From the NCBI GenBank assembly GCA_938001985.1, contig CALLBE010000116.1, positions 1-5,573 on the forward strand: a stretch of 5,573 nt of DNA, written 5' to 3'. The notes below the pieces were generated by a model. It saw only the letters and a list, made by a program, of their open reading frames with translations, was not told the DNA's origin and did not search any database. Origin of the DNA: an uncultured Verrucomicrobiales bacterium. GTDB taxonomy: Bacteria; Verrucomicrobiota; Verrucomicrobiia; Verrucomicrobiales; Akkermansiaceae. Positions 1 through 5,573 of this stretch are shown one piece after another (the first letter of the stretch is position 1; each line of letters begins with the position of its first letter). The translations under genes and the position numbers were made by a program.

Positions 1-81
1 GTAGAATCTATGAACACCTAGAGGTCCTAAGAAGAGGCATAGTAGTAATGTTGGGACAAATCCCTTTTCGCTTTTTTCCAT
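1..81 (-). CDS. TM2-domain membrane protein, 5' part only (cut by window edge)
   Basis: An open frame of 27 codons starts at the ATG at 79-81 and runs off the left edge with no stop. After a short charged start (MEKSEKGF), it reads a hydrophobic stretch and then FLGPLGVHRFY. This is the start of a TM2 domain, whose signature is roughly G-x-x-G-x-H-x-F-Y-L-G-(R/K). The neighbour gene has the same signature at the same distance from its own start (FGLLGIHHFYLGK), so the two appear to be tandem paralogues. Only 3 bases (CAT) separate the neighbour's TAA from this ATG, and both lie in the same frame, which points to co-transcription and probably translational coupling. No Shine-Dalgarno-like sequence precedes the ATG. 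TM2 proteins are small integral membrane proteins of mostly unknown function. The rest of the protein cannot be judged, so the family call rests on a short match. Confidence 0.72.
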   Translation of the reverse strand, partial: MEKSEKGFVPTLLLCLFLGPLGVHRFY

Positions 82-84
82 ATG

Positions 85-381
85 TTATTTTAGTTGTTGT
101 CCAGGGTAAGTAATAACTTTCCCCTTAGAGTCTTTATATGCTCCGATAAGAAGCATTATTGTGATAATAATAGTGTGAATATAATCTATGGCTAAGATAG
201 ACCATCCTAGTATTATTTGATCTGAATCATTGCTCATTGCGAAATAACAGCCAGTGATCGTTAAGCTGAAATCAATAAGCCCATGTAGCCACTTTCCTAA
301 GTAAAAATGATGGATACCCAGCAACCCAAAGACACCGCAAAGGGCTACTGATATACCATATTTTTTGTCCGAAGCTTCCAT
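85..381 (-). CDS. TM2-domain integral membrane protein
   Basis: This is a complete 98-residue protein starting at ATG 379-381. Seen in the sequence: a short polar N-terminus (MEASDKKYG), a hydrophobic segment at about residues 9-26 ending in the TM2 signature GLLGIHHFYLGK (19-30), a second hydrophobic segment at about 32-49, and a third at about 57-81. The third is followed by the polar tail YKDSKGKVITYP. The pattern GW...IDYIHTI...LLIGAYKD..G is typical of the C-terminal half of TM2 domains. The length suits a protein consisting of the domain alone. TM2 domains are widespread in bacteria and eukaryotes; their biochemical role is not established, so no function is assigned. The gene follows the SNF2 gene by 50 bases and is followed after 3 bases by a second TM2 gene. 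It is clearly more AT-rich than the genes to its right. There is no Shine-Dalgarno sequence; the start is preceded by an A-rich run instead. Confidence 0.88.
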   Translation of the reverse strand: MEASDKKYGISVALCGVFGLLGIHHFYLGKWLHGLIDFSLTITGCYFAMSNDSDQIILGWSILAIDYIHTIIITIMLLIGAYKDSKGKVITYPGQQLK

Positions 382-387
382 TTTTTG

Positions 388-415
388 ATGTTAGGTGTGT
401 GGAGAATTTAATCAA
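388..415 (-). promoter_or_regulatory. Weak candidate promoter ahead of the TM2 pair
   Basis: In the 50-base gap upstream of the TM2 gene, the minus strand reads TTGATT (410-415), a 16-base spacer, then TAACAT (388-393). Each hexamer matches four of six bases of the sigma-70 consensus. The -10-like element ends only 6 bases before the ATG, so a transcript from it would be leaderless or nearly so. That would fit the lack of a Shine-Dalgarno sequence. AT-rich gaps produce such matches easily, so this is a tentative call. Confidence 0.2.
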
Positions 416-431
416 TTCAAAACAAAAAATC

Positions 432-3400
432 TTAAGGAATTAGAGCGTTGATGTCATCTGGGGTTAAGCCTTCCATAAGTGGGGCTTTATCGCCAATGGC
501 ATTTTCTAAGAAGCTCTTTTTCGTGCGTTGTAGCTTTAACACTTTTTCTTCCACGGTGTTGTTGGCAATGAACTTGTAGACAGTTACGGGCTTTGTTTGG
601 CCGATACGGTGAGCTCGATCCGTTGCCTGAGCTTCGACAGCTGGGTTCCACCAAGGGTCAAAGTGAATGACAATATCCGCTTTGGTTAAGGTGAGACCAT
701 AGCCGCCGGCCTTGAGTGATATTAGGAAAGCAAGGGGGCCGTCTTCTTGTTGGAATTTATCAACTTCGGCGGAGCGGTTTCGAGTTTGCCCATCTAAGTA
801 AGCATAGGAAAGGTCTTCCCTTTGTAATTCCATGGCAATGATTTTGAGCATTTGTGCAAATTGACTGAACACGAGAACTCGGTGACCGCCTGCTTTGGCT
901 TCTTTTAAAATACTGAGAAGGCGTTCCATTTTTGCCGATAGCTCAGGAGGTTGCTCTTCGCCAATGAGTCGTGTGTCGCAACAGGCTTGTCGCAGTCGGA
1001 GTAATGTTCGCAATAGCTCCATGTAGGCCGCGCCTTGACCTTGGGCTGAGTTGGCTTTTTCTTGTCGCTCTTTCCCTTGGGTGAGCAGCTCTTGATACCA
1101 GCTTTTTTGGTTGGCTGAGAGATCGAGGTACTCAACAATTTCTGTTTTTGAAGGCAGGTCCTTAGCGACTTCTTGCTTGATTCGTCTGAGGTAGAAAGGC
1201 TTCACTCGCATTTGAAGTCGTTTGATGATGGCTGAATTGAGTTCAACAGGCGCTTCGCTGAGAGGCCTTTCATAACGATCTTTGAAGTCCGAGAGTTCTC
1301 CTAAATAATGAGGGCTGATGAAGTTAAAAATAGACCATAAATCTCGCACTGTGTTTTCAAGCGGCGTTCCACTCAACGCGAGTCGATAGGTGGCGTTGAT
1401 TTGATAGCAGGCTTGCGCAATTTGAGTCTGTGGGTTTCGGATTAAACTCGCTTCATCGAGAACACAGAAGCGGAATTCAATACCTCGGAGCTTTTCAATA
1501 TCTCGAGCTAAGGTGCCATAGGTGGTGATGACGTAATGAGCGGACTCAATTTTTCCTAAAACCTTGGCTCGTTGAGGCCCCGTGAATGTTAAAACTTCAG
1601 CATCCGTGAGCCATTTTTTAATTTCAGCTCTCCAGTTCCCAATCAAAGAAGTGGGGCAGACAATGAGGCTGGGTTTCGGAGAGTGAGAATCATTATTTTT
1701 AATCCCCTCAATGGAGTGGATGGTAGCGAGGGTTTGAAGTGTTTTTCCAAGACCCATGTCATCGGCCAAGAGAGCGCCGCCAACTTGCCTCATTTGGCTG
1801 ATTAGCCAAGCCACGCCTTCTTCTTGGTAAGGGTGGAGTCGCTTGTGTAAGTTAGGGCTGTTTTGAGCTAGCAGCGCTTTGCCTTCCTCAATGGCCTTTG
1901 TTTTTGATTCAGTATCAAGGTGTAATTGGCTCGATTGCCAGCGTTGTAAATAGAGGAGCTGAGCTGGGTTGGTGAAGAACTTTCCTCCCGATTGAGCCGG
2001 GTTGACGTCGAGTAAGATCTCGTTGAGCTGATCGCGGTCTTCTTCAAAAATAATACCACGCTTCCCATTGGGCAAAGGAATGTCTCGTTGGCCAGACTTG
2101 AGTAATTGAGCAACTTTGTCTCGATGCAAGGTGTTGCCGCCTGAGGTTTGGAAGTTGATGTCAAAGGCGAGCCAATCTTGGCCTTTTTTGAAAGAGGGTG
2201 AATCAGCTTCTAATGCTGAAGAGGCATCAGGCAAGTCTGGTAGCTCAATTTGCGGTTCAATGCGTTCAATCCCCTTTAGAATATGCTCAAGTTTTTCATC
2301 AATTTTAATTTCCCAACTCCCCTTGAGATCTTCTAATTCAATGAGTAGGAATTTGAGAATGGCCGACTCTTTCGAACACTTAAAACAGCCTAAATGAGAG
2401 CCTTTGGGATCGGGTTCAAAGCCTAGGTTTAAGCAGGTTTCTAGATAATCTTTTTCACGGTCAGCGTTGCGACTCTCCCAAGTCAGAGAGTGTTCTATGG
2501 GATAAGGGAATAGCCCTTTGGGCTCCATTTTACCAAAGGTCAGTTCATGGAGTTCGCTAAGGATATCGTATTGAAAAAGGAGCTGAGCCTCGAGCTGTCG
2601 TAGCGAGCCTTTGAGATAGAGCTTGGGTTTCGGGGCTGCGGGTTTCAGCTCTAGCCCTTGGAGCTGAGAGGAGAGTTGCAGGTTATAAAGGGTTTCAAAG
2701 CTGGACCAGTTTTTCCAAAAATCCTGAATCGAGCAGGCCACTTCTTTTCTAAAGATAAGAGACTCTAGCAAGGGAGCTTGGAGGCACATTTCTGACAAGC
2801 TTCTGGACAATGAAGTGCCCACAATAAGAGTGCGTGTGGCCGCCTCCCAAAACCAGATTCGACGTTCTCCGTAGATTGGTTTGGGGGAGTTTTTGTCGCT
2901 TAGCTTAGGGGTTGATACCTTTAATTTTAATTGTTGGGTGGAGGCGTTGCCTTCGACATTGAGCGTTAGTCTAGCGAAATCAGAGGTGGAGTAAGTGATC
3001 GGTTGAAGCTGCTGCTTGGAGTCGAGCTGAAAGATTGCATTCGGTTGATCAATGGCGATGGTTAAGAGTTTTTCAAGATTCTGAGGCTCAATTTGCCAGA
3101 ACCCAGGAGTTAAATCTTCACCTTGATTGAGGTTCAACAGGAAGGCGTTGAGGGCCAGTTCCGTTGGGGATAATTCCTCAGGTGTTGTTTTTTCTAGATC
3201 AATTCCAATGGCGATGGTTTGGTTTTTTTCCCAACGGTCAAAGGTATTGGGAGGGAGACCTATTTTAATCTTATAAGGTGTTTTGTTTTGATAGGCAGAG
3301 CTTTTGCTTTTCTCGGGCTGAGGGGATTGAGCGGTCTCTACCGTGCTCTCTTTTTTTGGAGACAAAGAATACCTAAGGACGGCTGTGATGTGCTCGCAAA

Positions 3401-3632
3401 AAACACCTGAATCTCGGAAGCTTCGACAGGTGCAATTCGCGTCAATATCTGTTTCCGACAGCACATGAGCGGAAACTTTAAGAGGGCGTTTTCCTTGTGT
3501 GACTTGAGCAGTGAAAGAATGGGAAGAAAGTGCCTTGAAGTGCTCGATTTTATTAGCGTCTAGAAAGCGGGCAGACTCTTTGAAAACTTGCCAGCCGACC
3601 GCCTCTATAATCCATTTCTCCGTAATCTGCAC
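432..3632 (-). CDS. SWIM zinc-finger SNF2-family DEAD/DEAH-like helicase (ATP-dependent nucleic-acid translocase)
   Basis: This is a complete 1066-residue SNF2-family ATPase (Rad54/RapA-like superfamily 2), expected to move along double-stranded nucleic acid and remodel bound proteins in the cytoplasm. Domains in order: a SWIM zinc finger with C67-x-C69, C79-x-H81; a polar linker at about 92-120; a long middle region resembling the SNF2-associated region of bacterial homologues, with an extra CxxC (C416, C419); then the ATPase core. Core motifs: Walker A DDMGLGKT (624-631), Ia IVCPTSLIGNW (657-667), motif II DEAS (726-729), III LSGTPLEN (753-760), IV VLVFSQF (919-925), V SLKAGGYGLTLT (972-983) and VI DRAHRIGQ (1005-1012) with both arginines. 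All are intact except that motif II ends in Ser rather than the usual His or Gln. The start is GTG (3630-3632); a TGA lies four codons upstream in frame with no ATG between, so it is the first possible start. No clear Shine-Dalgarno sequence is seen. The gene lies 51 bases after the PP2C gene, probably in the same transcript. Its cellular substrate is unknown. Confidence 0.95.
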   Translation of the reverse strand: MQITEKWIIEAVGWQVFKESARFLDANKIEHFKALSSHSFTAQVTQGKRPLKVSAHVLSETDIDANCTCRSFRDSGVFCEHITAVLRYSLSPKKESTVETAQSPQPEKSKSSAYQNKTPYKIKIGLPPNTFDRWEKNQTIAIGIDLEKTTPEELSPTELALNAFLLNLNQGEDLTPGFWQIEPQNLEKLLTIAIDQPNAIFQLDSKQQLQPITYSTSDFARLTLNVEGNASTQQLKLKVSTPKLSDKNSPKPIYGERRIWFWEAATRTLIVGTSLSRSLSEMCLQAPLLESLIFRKEVACSIQDFWKNWSSFETLYNLQLSSQLQGLELKPAAPKPKLYLKGSLRQLEAQLLFQYDILSELHELTFGKMEPKGLFPYPIEHSLTWESRNADREKDYLETCLNLGFEPDPKGSHLGCFKCSKESAILKFLLIELEDLKGSWEIKIDEKLEHILKGIERIEPQIELPDLPDASSALEADSPSFKKGQDWLAFDINFQTSGGNTLHRDKVAQLLKSGQRDIPLPNGKRGIIFEEDRDQLNEILLDVNPAQSGGKFFTNPAQLLYLQRWQSSQLHLDTESKTKAIEEGKALLAQNSPNLHKRLHPYQEEGVAWLISQMRQVGGALLADDMGLGKTLQTLATIHSIEGIKNNDSHSPKPSLIVCPTSLIGNWRAEIKKWLTDAEVLTFTGPQRAKVLGKIESAHYVITTYGTLARDIEKLRGIEFRFCVLDEASLIRNPQTQIAQACYQINATYRLALSGTPLENTVRDLWSIFNFISPHYLGELSDFKDRYERPLSEAPVELNSAIIKRLQMRVKPFYLRRIKQEVAKDLPSKTEIVEYLDLSANQKSWYQELLTQGKERQEKANSAQGQGAAYMELLRTLLRLRQACCDTRLIGEEQPPELSAKMERLLSILKEAKAGGHRVLVFSQFAQMLKIIAMELQREDLSYAYLDGQTRNRSAEVDKFQQEDGPLAFLISLKAGGYGLTLTKADIVIHFDPWWNPAVEAQATDRAHRIGQTKPVTVYKFIANNTVEEKVLKLQRTKKSFLENAIGDKAPLMEGLTPDDINALIP

Positions 3633-3683
3633 AGCTCTTTTTCAACCATGAGAAGGGGGAAATGAAAGAAAAATCACGCTTAA

Positions 3684-4898
3684 TTACTTTTCAACTTCGA
3701 GTAGGATAACCGAGCAATCATCTCTCGGGTCTGCTTCTCTTGCTTTCGCAATTAATTGCATGGTCGTGTCTTCCACCGAATTATCAGAAGTCATGTGATC
3801 TAAAAGAGTTTGGCGAATATGCTTCTCCCATAGTCCATCAATGAGCCCGTCTGAGCAAATGAGTATTAAATCAGCAGGCTCTAGAATGATGGTGCTGAGC
3901 GAGGGGTAAACATGATTCTGAGAGCCATTAATACTTGAGAACAAGATGCTGCGACGAGGATGCTGTCGATAAGCGATCTCGTTGATTTCGCCTTTTTTAA
4001 GTTGTTTCCAAGCGAAGCTATGGTCTTCAGAGAGCTGAGTCAGGGTTTCATTTCTGAATAGGTAAACCCTTGAATCGCCAATATTGGCTGAGATCAATTG
4101 GTTTTTAAACAAGAAAGCCAGCGCCAGTGTCGCCCCCATACCACGAAGTTCATCATTGGCAGCTTGCGCCCCTTTGAGCTTCGAGTTCAGGTCATTACAA
4201 ATTCGAGTGAGCAAGTCCTTACTCGGAGCCTCAAGGTATTTGGAATCAATTTTACTCAGTTCCCATTGAAGCGAATCCATGAGGTACTTAGAAGCCAGAT
4301 CGCCATTGCCTCCGCCTCCCATGCCATCGGCGATTCCCGCAATAAAGGGTGCTTGGCATAAGTTCCAAGATTCTCCGAGTGTCGAGCGTCTGATGATCGA
4401 CTGGCTGGAACATAGAGCCCTCCAAGAGTCTTCGTTGTTTTCCTTTTGCCCCTTGTCTGAATAACCAAACCAGTTGAGGTTAAGGGTCTCGGCATTCGTG
4501 AGCTCTTCTTGTGGAGAGTCCAAAATCTCTGCTAATTCAAAATCAATGATGCAAAAGCATCCTAGTTTTTGACTGTAAGTGATATTTCGAGGCTCAGGAT
4601 CATCGTGTTTGATCCCGTAGTTTTCTTCGAGCTCTTTATAGAGTTGGTCGTTTTTTTTGCGAGTGATCGTCGCTTCGACAGGACGGCCACAGTTGGTGGT
4701 GAGTATCCACAGCCCCTCATTATCATAATCAAGCAGTCGAGGGACGTTCGGACAGTTCCTCGCCTCTAAAGTTTGCAGCACCAGCACTTCATTCGCATGG
4801 CGTTTGTCACGGTCTGTGCCTCGGAAGGTTTTATGAATATTTCCTTGGAAATCGACTTTAACAATGGAGCGAATACCGTCTTTGAGAGGCTTGATCAT
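3684..4898 (-). CDS. Kinase-like domain fused to PP2C-family serine/threonine phosphatase
   Basis: This is a 404-residue, apparently cytosolic protein with no signal peptide or membrane segment. Residues about 143-402 form a PP2C (PPM) metal-dependent phosphatase with all the hallmark motifs: SDKG..ENNED (147-157), ADGMGGGG (190-197), GATLALA (255-261), NIGDSRVYLF (272-281), SEDHS (290-294), CSDGL (348-352) and RDDCSVI (392-398). The likely metal ligands D157, D191, D350 and D393 are all present, so activity is expected. Residues 1 to about 127 look like a very small protein-kinase fold: a candidate beta-3 lysine K23 (IHKTF), an alpha-C glutamate E37, a hinge-like strand at 64-74, a catalytic loop H98-D-D100-P-E-P-R-N105 matching HxDxxxxN, and D119-F-E in place of DFG. 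No glycine-rich loop or C-lobe beyond DFE is visible, which recalls RIO/Bud32-type or aminoglycoside-kinase-like folds; activity is uncertain. The ATG is the first possible start: the mraY stop lies in the same frame seven codons upstream. The 21-base gap suggests an operon with mraY. No Shine-Dalgarno sequence is seen. Confidence 0.93.
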   Translation of the reverse strand: MIKPLKDGIRSIVKVDFQGNIHKTFRGTDRDKRHANEVLVLQTLEARNCPNVPRLLDYDNEGLWILTTNCGRPVEATITRKKNDQLYKELEENYGIKHDDPEPRNITYSQKLGCFCIIDFELAEILDSPQEELTNAETLNLNWFGYSDKGQKENNEDSWRALCSSQSIIRRSTLGESWNLCQAPFIAGIADGMGGGGNGDLASKYLMDSLQWELSKIDSKYLEAPSKDLLTRICNDLNSKLKGAQAANDELRGMGATLALAFLFKNQLISANIGDSRVYLFRNETLTQLSEDHSFAWKQLKKGEINEIAYRQHPRRSILFSSINGSQNHVYPSLSTIILEPADLILICSDGLIDGLWEKHIRQTLLDHMTSDNSVEDTTMQLIAKAREADPRDDCSVILLEVEK

Positions 4899-4919
4899 TG
4901 GGGAATTGAGAGTTGGGTA

Positions 4920-5573
4920 TTAAAGAACTTTGAGTAATGATAGTCCAAATAGAGCGCAGAGCAGCGAGATAATCCAGAAGCGTTGAATCACCTGTGTTTC
5001 TTTCCACCCCATTAATTCAAAATGATGGTGAATAGGTGCCATTTTAAAGACTCGCTTTTTCGTAAGCTTGAAGCTCGCCACTTGGATGATAACTGAACTT
5101 GCTTCAAGGACGAATACAAAGCCAATGATAGCCAATAGCAGTTCCTGCTTAACACAAATCGCTGTTGTTCCTAAACACCCACCAATAGCCAGAGAGCCGG
5201 TGTCTCCCATGAAGACGGACGCTGGGTAGGCATTGAACCAAAGGAATCCACAACAAGCTCCCATTAGGGCTAACAGCAGTACGGCAACTTCCGCGCATAG
5301 CGGGTTGTAAGGAATATTTAAATACTCATTACCAATGGAGAAATGCCCAGCTACATACGCAATGATGGCGTAGGCAAAGGCAGTCGAGAGTGTGCAACCT
5401 GTAGCGAGCCCATCGAGTCCATCCGTTAAGTTAACCGCATTCGAAGCCCCCACAATGATGATGATAAAAAAGACAATGGAGCCTATTCCCAAATCAAAGA
5501 GAGGCGTTTTGAGTAAAGGGAAGCAAATCTCTGAGATTGAAATTTGTTGACCCACCAACTCATAAGTATTGGT
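4920..5573 (-). CDS. mraY: Phospho-N-acetylmuramoyl-pentapeptide-transferase, C-terminal part (5' end outside window)
   Basis: MraY transfers phospho-MurNAc-pentapeptide from the UDP precursor to undecaprenyl phosphate, forming lipid I on the inner face of the cytoplasmic membrane. It is an essential polytopic enzyme of peptidoglycan synthesis. About 217 codons are visible and the frame stays open to the right edge. By comparison with the roughly 360-residue E. coli enzyme, some 145 N-terminal residues, including the conserved Asp pair, are missing. Visible signatures: NAVNLTDGLDGLA (NLTDGLDG at 5409-5432); WFNAYPASVFMGDTGSLA, with the aspartate equivalent to E. coli D267 encoded at 5202-5204; and APIHHHFELMGW (HHHFE at 5016-5030). 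These alternate with several hydrophobic helices, and the protein ends in FGLSLLKVL, as expected for the family. A TTG at 5556-5558 could be mistaken for a start, but the coding frame continues upstream, so it is internal. The next gene downstream is the kinase-like/PP2C protein rather than the murD that often follows mraY. Confidence 0.97.
   Translation of the reverse strand, partial: TNTYELVGQQISISEICFPLLKTPLFDLGIGSIVFFIIIIVGASNAVNLTDGLDGLATGCTLSTAFAYAIIAYVAGHFSIGNEYLNIPYNPLCAEVAVLLLALMGACCGFLWFNAYPASVFMGDTGSLAIGGCLGTTAICVKQELLLAIIGFVFVLEASSVIIQVASFKLTKKRVFKMAPIHHHFELMGWKETQVIQRFWIISLLCALFGLSLLKVL

Noticed and set aside
432..460. CTTAAG palindrome with a following T run at the end of the SNF2 gene
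   Set aside because: The inverted repeat is only a few bases long and AT-rich, too weak for a rho-independent terminator.
1868..2164. A 98-codon frame on the minus strand inside the SNF2 gene
   Set aside because: It lies wholly within the well-supported helicase frame, has a serine/threonine-rich composition typical of a shifted frame, and shows no recognisable domain.
2116..2397. A 93-codon plus-strand frame, with similar plus-strand frames at 3219-3410, 4084-4361 and 4569-4769
   Set aside because: All are antisense to strongly supported genes, have no family resemblance and show low-complexity composition. They are best explained as shadows of the minus-strand coding.
3633..3683. Possible terminator between the PP2C and SNF2 genes
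   Set aside because: The gap contains T-rich and C-rich runs but no inverted repeat able to form a stable stem before the T run.
5556..5558. TTG as the start of a 212-residue MraY
   Set aside because: The frame remains open upstream to the window edge, and the family is about 360 residues long with conserved N-terminal aspartates. The TTG is an internal leucine codon.
1..5573. Defence island or mobile element suggested by the SNF2 helicase
   Set aside because: SNF2 ATPases occur in defence systems, but there is no nuclease, methyltransferase, PLD protein, integrase or transposase beside it. A SWIM-type SNF2 of this kind is a common housekeeping-style bacterial gene.

Overview
The window looks like an ordinary chromosomal segment of a Gram-negative bacterium. 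A Verrucomicrobiota/PVC-type organism is my best guess (moderate confidence). The basis is the style of the MraY C-terminus and of the bacterial SWIM-type SNF2 protein, whose N-terminus begins in the ITEKW..GW style that I associate with that phylum. No search could be run. GC is near 49% in a hand-counted part of the SNF2 gene (961-1260) but only about 37% at 61-360, around the TM2 genes.

All recognisable genes lie on the minus strand, so transcription runs from right to left. In order: the C-terminal part of mraY (cut by the right edge); a fusion of a small kinase-like domain with a PP2C phosphatase; a 1066-residue SWIM/SNF2 helicase-like ATPase; a 98-residue TM2-domain membrane protein; and a second TM2-domain protein of which only the first 27 codons are present (cut by the left edge). 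The gaps are 21, 51, 50 and 3 bases. I see no convincing terminator between the genes and no strand switch, so read-through transcription is plausible. No stretch longer than 51 bases lacks a gene. There are no tRNA or rRNA genes, CRISPR arrays, insertion sequences or long repeats.

MraY makes lipid I at the cytoplasmic membrane during peptidoglycan synthesis and normally sits in the division/cell-wall (dcw) cluster, often followed by murD. Here it is followed by the kinase-like/PP2C protein, which raises the possibility of phospho-regulation of envelope growth. That link is inference from gene order only. The SNF2 protein (nucleic-acid translocase) and the TM2 pair (function unknown) have no obvious mechanistic link to cell-wall synthesis. 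The TM2 pair sits in an AT-rich stretch that may be an accessory insertion.

The most interesting items are the kinase-like/PP2C fusion, its position next to mraY, and the TM2 tandem whose second member is only visible as a truncated reading frame at the window edge.
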